A stretch of DNA of 64,000 nt from Xylanibacter muris (GTDB lineage Bacteria > Bacteroidota > Bacteroidia > Bacteroidales > Bacteroidaceae): positions 143,229 to 207,228 of the forward strand of contig NZ_JABKKF010000009.1 in the NCBI RefSeq assembly GCF_013166605.1, in the 5' to 3' direction. The notes under the pieces were generated by a model that made no database searches, had not been told where the DNA came from, and saw only the letters and a program-made list of their open reading frames with translations. Both the position numbers and the translations under genes were made by a program. This document shows, piece by piece, positions 33,114 to 42,030 of the stretch (position 1 is the stretch's first letter; every line of letters starts with the position of its first letter).

Positions 33114-35699
33114 TCAAATTATCTCCATCTTGCTTGTTTCGATCCATCCGTCCTTTCCGTCTGCAACTTTTATATGTTTCCATTCCTTCATGCTGTTGTC
33201 TGTTATTTCCACCTTTGTGCCTTCATGGAGTATGAACAGTACGTTGCCGCTTGCGGAAGGAGAGCTTTTTATTGACACGGACGGTGCTGTTATTATCGCA
33301 CCGTTGCGGTTGTTGAGGTAATGTTTCTGATTGGCAGCGAAAATATTGGCAATGATGAAGATGACAATTACGGAGATGCCTCCGAAGAACCCTGTCTTGC
33401 GCAACCATATAGGATTGGCAAACAGATAGGTGAGGGCCAGTATTATTGCCAAGGCCAGGGATATCAGTGCAATTCTTGCCCATCCGTCCACACTTGTCAT
33501 GTTTACTATGGAATGATACCATGTCACGAAGAACATTTCTGATTCGGGTGTTATCTTATCTATTGTCTTTGAACGTGCCATCTGGAGGTTAAACCTTATA
33601 TCGGCATCACCGGGCGACAAAAGCAGCGCACGTTCGTAGTTTAGCACCGCCTTTGTGATATTGTTTGTGCGATAGTATGCGTTTCCGAGATTATAGTAGA
33701 TGTCCGGGCTTATACCTCTTTCCAACAACTCTTCATAGTCCTCTATTGCCTGTTGGTATTGTTTCCTGGCATAGGAACTGTCTGCATTCTCCTTTGTTAT
33801 GGCGGCAGCCTGTACCGGCACAAGCATAATCATCAGAAAAATGATTGTTGCGGTGGATTTCCTCTTTTTCCCTTTTTTCATTGCATCCTCTATTTTCATG
33901 ATGGCAGTCATGGCTGTCTCATAGGTTTTCTTCATGTTGCCTGTGGTGTCGCCCGGGGCGTAACGCTCGAATTCACATTCGTCAAGTGCGCTGATAAACT
34001 GTTCGACTGTTTCTTCACCGACATTCTTTCCGGAAAGTTCTGTACTTATGTTATCGCGTGAAAGCTTTTCCACTGGTATATTGAGCTTGTCGCCGACGTA
34101 TCCCCAAAGTGCGCGAAGAACTTCATCGTAGAATAGCGAATCTTTTCTTTCCGACATGAGGCGATATGCTGTTTTCAGTCGTTTTGCAGCTACTTTGTTG
34201 GCTTTCTTTCCCCTCATTTTGCTGATATTGGCATTGTTTATTGCTCTTTGTCGGAAAATAATGAACAGAGATATGAATATGAGCAACAGCACGGCTATTG
34301 ATATGATATACTTTGCTGACCCGAAGAAGAATTCGTCCACGTCATGAATGTCGGAGTTCCCGGTCTTTATATACCTTATATCTTTGTTAGTCTCTATTTC
34401 AAGTCCTGTAAAACTGTTTGCTTCTTTTGTTTCTGATCCTTTTGCCACGTTGAGTTTCAGACTGTTCGACTTTGTTGTCTTATAGCTGTTTGTCTGTGTA
34501 TCGTAATAGGTGAATTCAATAGGTGGAATTTCATATTTACCCTCATTGCGCGGCACAGCGAGGAAGTCATATATCATGCTTCCTTCAAGTCCGTTGCTTG
34601 TCAGTCTTGTCTTATCCGTCACCTTCGCATCGTATGTATCGAAGTCTTTAGGGTATTTTACGACGGGCTGTTTTATGAGCTTCAGGTTTCCGTTTCCGCT
34701 TACTATTACGCGAACTGTCACAGGCGCATTTGACTTTATGTCGTTTTTGTTCAGCTGTGCCGTTATGCTGAATTTTCCTACACCTCCAGAGAAGTTTGCC
34801 GGCTTTTCCGGCAGCGGATCTACCTGGATGTTCACCTCCGGAGCCTTTATCGGTTTTTTCACGATAGTATATCCGGAACCTCCGTTGAAGAAAGCCTCGA
34901 AATCATCAACGTCCCTTACTCTCTGTCCTACGTATGCTGTGGCTGTGATGCCGGGTATCTGCAACTTTCCTGTTCTTTGAGGATATAGTATATACTGGCA
35001 CCATACTACAGATTTATAAGGTCTGCCGTTTATATATTCAAGTTTCAGGCTTTTTTCCTGTGGCAGAGGTATCTCCTGTGTGTGGAATCCCTTCAAGTCA
35101 GGCACTTTAAAGTCGAGATTTTGAAGTGCCACGTCTGTATAAACCTTGTATGTCAGCAATATGGGTTCCTGCTCATGCACACGTTTTTTGCTCGCTGTAA
35201 CCTTTATAAACAGATTCGAGCCTGATATTCGTGAGCCGGCCAGTTCCAATTCTCCGTCATCGTTGCCTTGGCGTGCGTTGTTGTTTCTGTTGCTGTTTCC
35301 CTGACTGCCTCTGCCTGTAGCGTCTCCGGAAACATTTATTCTGACGGAATTGGATGCGATGCTCTTGCCTCTGACCGTGATATGGGCTGCCGGAATGTTG
35401 AACGTACCTTTTTTTGTGGCACATATAATAAATGTATATGTGATTGACGATGACGAGCTTGTGTGGCCGTTTACCATATTGAAACTTGAGTACACTGATT
35501 TGCTCGGGCCCATCAGTACTTCAAATCCGTCCGGTATTTTTCCAACACGGAAGTCACCCACGTCTTGAGTGTCTATCGTGTATGTCAGTCTGAACTGGTC
35601 GCCCGTTGACACTTGTTCCGGTGCGCTTGCAACGAATTTCTGTGCCGTGATGGCCAATGATACAGTAAGAAATACTATAATAAAAGAAAATCTCTTCAT
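33114..35699 (-). CDS. batDE: BatD-BatE fusion protein
   Basis: An 861-residue fusion. The first part is BatD: signal peptide (FIIVFLTVSLAITAQ), beta-rich domains with SYTF-type strands, a membrane helix (YIISIAVLLLIFISLFIIF) and a cytoplasmic tail. Then comes MKKGKKRKSTATIIFLMIML, which looks like a second signal peptide, and BatE: TPR units, two further membrane helices and a C-terminal SH3-like domain. The internal Met lies at 33881. Bat proteins affect aerotolerance and envelope stress in Bacteroides; the molecular task is not settled. ATG 35699 leaves an 8-nt gap to batBC; an in-frame start at 35714 would overlap it. Confidence 0.85.
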   Translation of the reverse strand: MKRFSFIIVFLTVSLAITAQKFVASAPEQVSTGDQFRLTYTIDTQDVGDFRVGKIPDGFEVLMGPSKSVYSSFNMVNGHTSSSSSITYTFIICATKKGTFNIPAAHITVRGKSIASNSVRINVSGDATGRGSQGNSNRNNNARQGNDDGELELAGSRISGSNLFIKVTASKKRVHEQEPILLTYKVYTDVALQNLDFKVPDLKGFHTQEIPLPQEKSLKLEYINGRPYKSVVWCQYILYPQRTGKLQIPGITATAYVGQRVRDVDDFEAFFNGGSGYTIVKKPIKAPEVNIQVDPLPEKPANFSGGVGKFSITAQLNKNDIKSNAPVTVRVIVSGNGNLKLIKQPVVKYPKDFDTYDAKVTDKTRLTSNGLEGSMIYDFLAVPRNEGKYEIPPIEFTYYDTQTNSYKTTKSNSLKLNVAKGSETKEANSFTGLEIETNKDIRYIKTGNSDIHDVDEFFFGSAKYIISIAVLLLIFISLFIIFRQRAINNANISKMRGKKANKVAAKRLKTAYRLMSERKDSLFYDEVLRALWGYVGDKLNIPVEKLSRDNISTELSGKNVGEETVEQFISALDECEFERYAPGDTTGNMKKTYETAMTAIMKIEDAMKKGKKRKSTATIIFLMIMLVPVQAAAITKENADSSYARKQYQQAIEDYEELLERGISPDIYYNLGNAYYRTNNITKAVLNYERALLLSPGDADIRFNLQMARSKTIDKITPESEMFFVTWYHSIVNMTSVDGWARIALISLALAIILALTYLFANPIWLRKTGFFGGISVIVIFIIANIFAANQKHYLNNRNGAIITAPSVSIKSSPSASGNVLFILHEGTKVEITDNSMKEWKHIKVADGKDGWIETSKMEII

Positions 35700-35707
35700 A
35701 ATCCGTA

Positions 35708-37396
35708 TTACCAATTTTTCTGTAACTTTTTTGAGCTTGGCTTACGCATAGCCTTGTTTAGACGCTGCTGGGTATTCTTTTCCGACTGCATGGCAGCGTT
35801 TAGAAGTTGCTCGGCGTTGTCCTTGCTCATTTTATCTTTGTCCTGTTGTTTTTGTTCTTTTTGTTTGTCTTTATCTTGTTTCTGTTCTTTTTCCTTGTCC
35901 TTTTTCTGTTTGTCTTCCTGGTTTTTCTGTTTTTGCTTGTCTTTGTCCTTATCCTGCTTTTTCTGTTGTTTTTTGCATAGTTCCAGATTATATCTTGTCG
36001 TGTCGTCTTTCGGATTCAGTCTCAATGCGCTTTTGTATGCCTCGATAGCCTCGGCATACATCTTATGGCCTTGGCACGCTACTCCGATGTTGTGATATGC
36101 CAAGGCACGGCGCAATGGATTTTTCTCTAATTTTGCCGCACTTTCAAAGCTCTGTACTGCGGCAGAGTCTTTCTTTTGTGCAAACAACGCATTTCCAAGG
36201 TTATAGGCCGCTTGAGGGTTTGCCGGGTTTTTCTCAATGGCTTTACGGTATGCCACTTCCGCATTGGCATAGTTGCCTGCGCGAAATTCCCTGTTTCCCT
36301 CGCGTATATATTGTCGGTCGTTCTGCGCGTATATTGCTGAGGCTGTCATGCAGAGCAGTAGTGTCGCTGTTTTTCTGTTTCCAAAGAGTCTGAATCTTTG
36401 CAATAAAGGATTTTTGCATTCAAGAACGCATATCTCTATACACAGCAGGATGAGTATTATGATTGCAAATGCCTGAAACTGGTCATCATAATCGCTGTAT
36501 ATGGTGCTTGAGGTTTCTTTTTTGGAAAGTTTTGAAAGTTCGTTTTCAAGCTGGCTTTGTGCGTTGCTGTTGTTGCTGACGTGTATATATGCACCGCCTC
36601 CAGCTTCGGCGACTTGTCTGCACATTTCTTCGTTCAGTGCCGACATAACGGTGTTTCCTGTATTGTCGCGCATATAGTCGTTGGTTTCCGGTACTGGAAT
36701 CGGCGAGCCTTCAGGCGAGCCTACTCCAAGTACAAAGACTCTGAACCCTTTCTTCTTCGCTTCTTTTGCCGCTTCGACAGCTCCGCCTTCATGGTCCTCT
36801 CCGTCGGTGATTACTATTATGGCCTTGCCAATGTTTTCTTCCTGTGTGAAACTGTGTGTGGCCATGTTTATGGCTGTGGCGATATCCGTCCCCTGCGATG
36901 CAATCATGGAGGGGTCGATATTGTTCAGAAACATTTTCGCAGAAACATAGTCGCTTGTAATAGGCAGCTGTACGAATGCGTCACCGGCAAAGACAATGAG
37001 GCCGATTTTGTCGTTGGTGAAATGATCCACCATATTCTCTATCATCATCTTGCTTCTGTCGATACGGCTCGGCTCAACATCATTTGCACGCATTGAGTTG
37101 CTTATGTCCATGGCGATGATTGTCTCGATGCCTACTCGCTTCTCGTTGCTTATTTTGGTGCCGAGCTGCGGTCGTGCGATCATTATTATCATCAAAGCAA
37201 GAGCCGTTTCCAGCAGCCAGAACTTTATTCCCGGTCTCCATTTGGACACTTCGGGCATAAGCTGCCTTAGCAGGTCGGGTTCTCCCATCTTGCGCAGTTT
37301 TTGTTTTCTGTTGCTTTCAAAAATAATACGCAACAGAGCAATAACAGGTATTACTGCCAGAAAATACAAATATGTCGGGTCTTCAAATCTGAACAT
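35708..37396 (-). CDS. batBC: BatB-BatC fusion protein (vWA + TPR)
   Basis: A 562-residue fusion. BatB part: two N-terminal membrane helices and a von Willebrand A domain with a MIDAS motif at Asp97, Ser99 and Ser101 (MDISNSM), then a helix near 309-330. BatC part: a signal-peptide-like stretch (TATLLLCMTASAIYAQ), about three TPR units and a tail of some 70 residues composed almost only of Lys, Asp, Gln and Glu. The vWA domain probably binds partners through metal, and the TPRs scaffold in the periplasm. In Bacteroides fragilis BatB and BatC are described as separate genes. Confidence 0.87.
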   Translation of the reverse strand: MFRFEDPTYLYFLAVIPVIALLRIIFESNRKQKLRKMGEPDLLRQLMPEVSKWRPGIKFWLLETALALMIIMIARPQLGTKISNEKRVGIETIIAMDISNSMRANDVEPSRIDRSKMMIENMVDHFTNDKIGLIVFAGDAFVQLPITSDYVSAKMFLNNIDPSMIASQGTDIATAINMATHSFTQEENIGKAIIVITDGEDHEGGAVEAAKEAKKKGFRVFVLGVGSPEGSPIPVPETNDYMRDNTGNTVMSALNEEMCRQVAEAGGGAYIHVSNNSNAQSQLENELSKLSKKETSSTIYSDYDDQFQAFAIIILILLCIEICVLECKNPLLQRFRLFGNRKTATLLLCMTASAIYAQNDRQYIREGNREFRAGNYANAEVAYRKAIEKNPANPQAAYNLGNALFAQKKDSAAVQSFESAAKLEKNPLRRALAYHNIGVACQGHKMYAEAIEAYKSALRLNPKDDTTRYNLELCKKQQKKQDKDKDKQKQKNQEDKQKKDKEKEQKQDKDKQKEQKQQDKDKMSKDNAEQLLNAAMQSEKNTQQRLNKAMRKPSSKKLQKNW

Positions 37397-37412
37397 GATT
37401 GTCTCTTTAGGG

Positions 37413-38411
37413 TTATGGTATTCTTCTGAAAACAGTTATTCTCAATAAGATTTCCAGCAGTAGCGCTATTGCGGCTGCCATGGCGAATGGCTGGTAAGCC
37501 TCATGTCTTTTGCTGAATTTAGTGACGCTTAGCTTTGATTTCTCAAGCTTGTCTATTTCTTTGTAAATCTTATGCAGTTCCGATGTGTTTGTTGCACGGT
37601 AGAAATCACCTTCCGTGGTCGATGCGATATCGCCAAGTGTCTTTGTGTCTATTTCCACAGGCAAGTTTATATATTGGACAGAACCTCCGACAGGGTAGGG
37701 ATACCGTGCCGTGCCGTTTGTCCCCACGCCTATTGTGTATACTCTTATTCCAAGGCTTTTGGCTATGTCTGCGGCCGTCATCGGAGAGATGTCTCCCATG
37801 TTGTTGCTTCCGTCGGTAAGAAGAATTACTACCTTGCTTTTTGCTTTCGATGATTTTAGGCGGCTTACGGCATTCGCAAGTCCCATGCCAATTGCGGTGC
37901 CATCCTGAATAAGTCCTCTTGCGGCGATGTCTGTCCTTACGTTCTGTAGCAGGTTTATCAGTGAGGAATGGTCGGTTGTCATGGGGCATTGTGTGAATGC
38001 CTCACCGGCAAAAATTGTAAGACCTATATTGTCGTCAGGTCTTCCTGATATGAATTCAGCCGCCACTTGTTTCGCCGCCTCGATCCTGTTTGGCTTGAGG
38101 TCTTCGGCAAGCATGGATGTAGACACGTCCATTGCAAGCATGATGTCTATTCCCTCAACAGTTCTTGTTTTCCACGAGTTGTGTGTCTGAGGTCTTGCCA
38201 TGACAATGACAACCAGTGTGAACACCGCCAGCCTCAATAAAAGCTGTATTGGCATTAGCCTTACTTTCCAGCTCTTGGGGGCATAGCGGAATGCAAAGGT
38301 GTCGCTCATGCGCATTGTTGGTTCTGTTTTCTTGCGGTACATCAGATACCACAGCAGGTATGGTATTATGAGAAGCAGGAGAAACAGGTATTCTTTATTG
38401 GCAAATTCCAT
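37413..38411 (-). CDS. batA: BatA vWA-domain membrane protein
   Basis: A 332-residue membrane protein with N-terminal helices (FLLLLIIPYLLWYLMY and QLLLRLAVFTLVVIVMA), a vWA domain with a complete MIDAS DxSxS at Asp95, Ser97 and Ser99 (MDVSTSM), and a C-terminal helix (AMAAAIALLLEILLRI). Partner of BatB in the aerotolerance system. It starts 82 nt after the preceding operon gene and ends 16 nt before batBC. Confidence 0.9.
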   Translation of the reverse strand: MEFANKEYLFLLLLIIPYLLWYLMYRKKTEPTMRMSDTFAFRYAPKSWKVRLMPIQLLLRLAVFTLVVIVMARPQTHNSWKTRTVEGIDIMLAMDVSTSMLAEDLKPNRIEAAKQVAAEFISGRPDDNIGLTIFAGEAFTQCPMTTDHSSLINLLQNVRTDIAARGLIQDGTAIGMGLANAVSRLKSSKAKSKVVILLTDGSNNMGDISPMTAADIAKSLGIRVYTIGVGTNGTARYPYPVGGSVQYINLPVEIDTKTLGDIASTTEGDFYRATNTSELHKIYKEIDKLEKSKLSVTKFSKRHEAYQPFAMAAAIALLLEILLRITVFRRIP

Positions 38412-38493
38412 GTGGTTTCAGTGTTTTTAATTGTAATGACTATAAAAGCATTATGTAAATATACATTATATCTGTCATTCAATTCATGTATTG

Positions 38494-39567
38494 TTAATTT
38501 ATAAGCTGATATGCGGAGTAGGCCACATAACTGAAAATTAAGACGCTTATTATTGCGGCAACCGTTATGAATGTCATCAGTATGCGCCTTGTAGTGACGG
38601 AGCGTTGCTCCTCCTTGGTGAGTTGCGGCACAATTTTTTCCTCTGTAGGAACATTTTCAAGCTTTGTCCTGTCGATGAAGTCTATGGCATTTACGAGATT
38701 CATGTCGTTCTCGTTTATGAGTGTGGAGTATTTTGCAAACTTCACAAGGTCAGCTGTCATAAACAGCTGTCTCAACTCCTCGAGTGCCTGCATGTCACCG
38801 GCCGCATTCAGTTTCGCTATTATTTCGCTGCTTGTCATTTCCATGGCATTAAAGCCATATCGCTCCTGGATATATTTTCTCAGAGTGTCTGTGAGCCTTG
38901 TATAGTATTCTTTCGGATTCTCCGCCGTAACCATCTTGTCCGCCTTTATCAGCTCTATTGCTTTCATCGCTTTTTGATGAGGCGGGACATGTTTTATTAT
39001 CTTTATTGCTGTGATAATCGGTTTGCCCTGACGCAGGCGCACATATACATAAATGGCACATGACGCAAGGACGAGCGACAATACGCTGAGCCAGAATACG
39101 AGACTCCAGTCACTCCATGCGAACGGATTGTCCTGCACGTCTTTAGGACCGAAAAACTTGTCGGTCTGTGTGGTGTCGACCTCCACTTCCAAGACTTTCA
39201 ATGCAAGGCTTTTGCTTTCATATTGCCTGTCGTCAACCTTGACCTTGAAAGGAGGGAGATAGTACAGGTTGCCATCGAAAGAGGTCACCGTATAGGTACG
39301 TATATAGTTGGCCTTGTTGTTGTCAAGCTCCTCTTTTCTGGTGTCGGAAGAGCCGAGCACTTCCACACCGGGAGTAATCATCTGCTGAGACTTGAATACA
39401 GGAAACACTACCCGCTGGCCTGTTCCGGCAGTAACGGTCAACTGTATATGGGCCTGTTCGCCGATGAACATCTCTATGGAGTCAATCTTTGCCTCTACAG
39501 TAACCTGTGCCGCGGCACACAGTGTGCCGGCAATCAGAAACATGAATGTCAATATGCTGTTTTTCAA
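38494..39567 (-). CDS. Bat-operon membrane protein, BatD-like C-terminus
   Basis: A 357-residue protein of no assigned function. It has a signal peptide (LTFMFLIAGTLCAAAQ), an exported beta-rich domain (20-150), a helix (WSLVFWLSVLSLVLASCAIYVYV), a cytoplasmic segment with YYTRLTDTLRKYIQERYGFN that resembles the tail of BatD, and a last helix. It may be a divergent BatD partner. Translation seems to start at TTG (39567); an ATG at 39543 would give a poorer signal peptide. It sits between DUF58 and batA, where an equivalent gene recurs in Bat loci. Confidence 0.7.
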   Translation of the reverse strand: MKNSILTFMFLIAGTLCAAAQVTVEAKIDSIEMFIGEQAHIQLTVTAGTGQRVVFPVFKSQQMITPGVEVLGSSDTRKEELDNNKANYIRTYTVTSFDGNLYYLPPFKVKVDDRQYESKSLALKVLEVEVDTTQTDKFFGPKDVQDNPFAWSDWSLVFWLSVLSLVLASCAIYVYVRLRQGKPIITAIKIIKHVPPHQKAMKAIELIKADKMVTAENPKEYYTRLTDTLRKYIQERYGFNAMEMTSSEIIAKLNAAGDMQALEELRQLFMTADLVKFAKYSTLINENDMNLVNAIDFIDRTKLENVPTEEKIVPQLTKEEQRSVTTRRILMTFITVAAIISVLIFSYVAYSAYQLIN

Positions 39568-39603
39568 TTTCTCAATCTTTCGTTGTTAATAAATATGAAT
39601 TTT

Positions 39604-40473
39604 TTAATTCCTTTTCTTAAACATCATCAGCAGATACTTTACATAATCTTCATCCGTGGCAACGGATATGAAGTCGACACTGCTTTTCTTGAATGTCTCG
39701 GCAAGCTGGGTCTGGCGGGTATTCCAGTATTTGCTGTGTGCATTCCTTAAGCTCTTGCTTGATGTGTCTACGTATTGCTCGAAGCCGGTTTCGGCATCGG
39801 TCACTTTTATCAGTCCCACGTCAGGAAGCTCTCTCATCAGTTTGTCGTAGACCTGTATTGCCATTACGTCATGCTTTCTGCTGAATATAGTCAGCGGCTG
39901 GAAGAAGTCGGTTCTGTTGTAGAAGTCACTGAGTATAAATGCCGTACATCTGCGTTTCATCACACCGGACATGAATTCCAGTGCCTTGCCGATATCTGTT
40001 TTCTTGCTTTCCGGCTTGAAGTAAAGCATTTCCCTTATTATATAAAGGATGTGCTTTCGTCCTTTCTGTGGAGGAATGTATTTTTCTATCTTGTCGGAAA
40101 AGAAAACCACTCCGATTTTGTCGTTGTTCTGTATGGCACTGAATGCAAGTGTGGCGGCAATCTCGGTTGCCATATCACGTTTCATTTGTCTGCGTGTGCC
40201 GAAATCCAAAGACCCGCTTACGTCAATAAGAAGCATTACTGTCAGTTCGCGCTCCTCTTCAAACACTTTTATGTAGGGACGGCTGAAACGTGCCGTCACG
40301 TTCCAGTCTATATCGCGTACATCGTCTCCGAACTGATATTCCCTTACTTCGCTGAAAGCCATTCCGCGTCCCTTGAATGCGGAATGATATTGTCCGGCAA
40401 AGATATTGGTGCTCAGTCCGCGTGTCTTTATCTCGATCTTGCGTACTTTCTTTATCAGTTCCTGTGTGTCCAT
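39604..40473 (-). CDS. DUF58 domain protein of the Bat operon
   Basis: A 289-residue cytoplasmic protein of the DUF58 family, which has a degenerate vWA-like fold. The family signature GRGMAFSEVREYQFGDDVRDIDWN is present around residues 35-58 (given here as landmark only), followed by LLIDVSGS, a MIDAS-like motif. DUF58 proteins are always found next to MoxR ATPases and are thought to be their client or adaptor. It overlaps nothing and starts 7 nt after moxR. Confidence 0.9.
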   Translation of the reverse strand: MDTQELIKKVRKIEIKTRGLSTNIFAGQYHSAFKGRGMAFSEVREYQFGDDVRDIDWNVTARFSRPYIKVFEEERELTVMLLIDVSGSLDFGTRRQMKRDMATEIAATLAFSAIQNNDKIGVVFFSDKIEKYIPPQKGRKHILYIIREMLYFKPESKKTDIGKALEFMSGVMKRRCTAFILSDFYNRTDFFQPLTIFSRKHDVMAIQVYDKLMRELPDVGLIKVTDAETGFEQYVDTSSKSLRNAHSKYWNTRQTQLAETFKKSSVDFISVATDEDYVKYLLMMFKKRN

Positions 40474-40480
40474 ATCTTAA

Positions 40481-41476
40481 TCAAGGCACTTCCACCTTAT
40501 TTATTATTTTGCTTACGATCTCTTCACTTGTGACATTTCCTGCCTCTGCCTCGTATGTAAGTCCGATACGGTGGCGCAGAACGTCGTGGGCAACGGCCCT
40601 TACGTCTTCCGGAACAACGTATCCCCTGCGTTTTATAAAGGCGTATGCCCGTGATGCCTTGGCCAGGTTTATGCTTGCGCGGGGACTGCCTCCGAATGAA
40701 ATCATATCCTTGAGATCTTTCAGACCATATCTTTCCGGATAGCGTGTAGCAAAGACAATGTCTGCAATGTATTGTTCTATTTTTTCATCAAGATACACAT
40801 CGTTTACAACACTGCGTGCCTTTATTATTTCCTCTGCGCTTGTAACTGGCCTTACCTCTTTGCGGTTTCCGGATATATTGTCTCTTATAATGCGTTTTTC
40901 TTCCTCAATGGTAGGATAGTCTACGATTACTTTCAGCATGAAACGGTCTACCTGAGCTTCCGGCAACTGATAAGTGCCTTCCTGTTCTATCGGGTTCTGG
41001 GTAGCCATTACGAGAAACGGCTTAGGCAACGGGAAAGACTCGCTTCCTATTGTCACCTGTTTTTCCTGCATGGCCTCGAGCAAGGCGCTCTGTACTTTTG
41101 CCGGGGCGCGGTTTATTTCATCAGCCAGTACGAAGTTTGCAAATACAGGGCCTTTCTTTACCTGGAATTTTTCTTCTTTCTGTGAGTATATAAGTGTACC
41201 GGTAACATCTGCCGGAAGAAGATCCGGAGTGAACTGTATACGGTTGAAATCTGCGTCAATAAGTTGGGAAAGGGTCTTTATCGCTAATGTTTTGGCGAGA
41301 CCCGGCACACCTTCAAGGAGTATGTGGCCTTCGCTGAGCAGACCTATCAGCAAGGTGTCTACAAGATGCTTCTGTCCGACGATAACCTGATCCATACCGG
41401 CAATGAGATTGGTTATGAATGCGCTTTGCTGTTCAATCCTGATGTTCAGTTCTCTGATGTCAATAGCTTCTGCCAT
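40481..41476 (-). CDS. MoxR-family AAA+ ATPase
   Basis: A 331-residue AAA+ ATPase. Walker A is GVPGLAKT (residues 56-63) and Walker B VLADE (Asp119, Glu120), followed by INRAP and the MoxR motif ATQNPIEQEG with sensor Asn; a lid domain closes the C-terminus. MoxR ATPases act as chaperones for metal insertion or complex assembly on vWA proteins, here BatA and BatB. First gene of a minus-strand operon running through queA (about 10.3 kb, gaps of 7 to 82 nt). Confidence 0.93.
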   Translation of the reverse strand: MAEAIDIRELNIRIEQQSAFITNLIAGMDQVIVGQKHLVDTLLIGLLSEGHILLEGVPGLAKTLAIKTLSQLIDADFNRIQFTPDLLPADVTGTLIYSQKEEKFQVKKGPVFANFVLADEINRAPAKVQSALLEAMQEKQVTIGSESFPLPKPFLVMATQNPIEQEGTYQLPEAQVDRFMLKVIVDYPTIEEEKRIIRDNISGNRKEVRPVTSAEEIIKARSVVNDVYLDEKIEQYIADIVFATRYPERYGLKDLKDMISFGGSPRASINLAKASRAYAFIKRRGYVVPEDVRAVAHDVLRHRIGLTYEAEAGNVTSEEIVSKIINKVEVP

Positions 41477-41526
41477 AATTATTCTTTCTTTGTTTATATT
41501 CCTTTATCTTTACTCTTTTTAAATTG

Positions 41527-41534
41527 CAAAAATA
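41527..41534 (-). promoter_or_regulatory. Bat operon promoter -7 element
   Basis: Minus-strand TATTTTTG, 51 nt upstream of moxR, fits TAnnTTTG. No clear -33 box. Confidence 0.5.
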
Positions 41535-41771
41535 CATAATAAATATCTGAAAATTGAATATATCATTCTATATTTATATTTAAAACAAAGATGTTAGTTT
41601 TTATTAAGAAAACATGATGTTGTCAAAAAAACGGTCTTGTGGGTAAAATAGCCGTAGAACGTTTCCGGTATGGTGTGTGAGGAGGAGGTCGCCTGTGTGT
41701 GATTATTATGTGTGGTTCAAGAATGATCTGCCATGAAAAAAACGGAAAATCATGATAGGAGAGTAGGATGG

Positions 41772-41846
41772 ACAGCAAATATTAAAAGTGTATTTGGGCC
41801 AAATACGGAGTGTATTCAGGCTACATACACTTTTAACATTTGCTGT
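41772..41846. repeat. Long inverted repeat of unknown role
   Basis: Two 22-bp arms (41772-41793 and 41825-41846) match at 21 of 22 positions around a 31-nt centre, which itself holds a smaller AATAC/GTATT pairing. It is too far from either neighbouring stop to be an ordinary terminator (moxR starts, not ends, here). It may be a small mobile-element remnant or a structured RNA. Confidence 0.7.
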
Positions 41847-41953
41847 TTATCATGAGTATTCATGCCAAACAGCATTTATGGAGATGTCATGGGAATATGC
41901 CGCGTGTTCTGTTCCGGGCTATGCATAATGATGGTTACATTATGCGTGCATGG

Positions 41954-42002
41954 AAACGACACTGCCATGATGCTGTAAATGAACATCATGGCAGTGTCGT
42001 TT
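41954..42002. terminator. Terminator after the PorT-like gene
   Basis: A perfect 19-bp stem (41954-41972 and 41984-42002; core CGACACTGCCATGATG) with an 11-nt loop and a T run on the plus strand. It starts 28 nt past the stop of the minus-strand barrel gene. Confidence 0.9.
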
Positions 42003-42030
42003 TTTGCTGATAATAAATATGTTCGTGTTG

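Larger units (their letters stand above)
41477..42030. other. 554-bp intergenic region between moxR and a barrel gene
   Basis: No supported gene. It contains the moxR -7 box, a 75-bp imperfect inverted repeat (41772-41846) and a strong terminator (41954-42002). Confidence 0.75.

Noticed and set aside
35750..36000. Low-complexity Lys/Asp/Gln coding repeats that look like a tandem repeat or CRISPR at first sight
   Set aside because: They encode the charged tail of BatC; no regular repeat-spacer structure is present.
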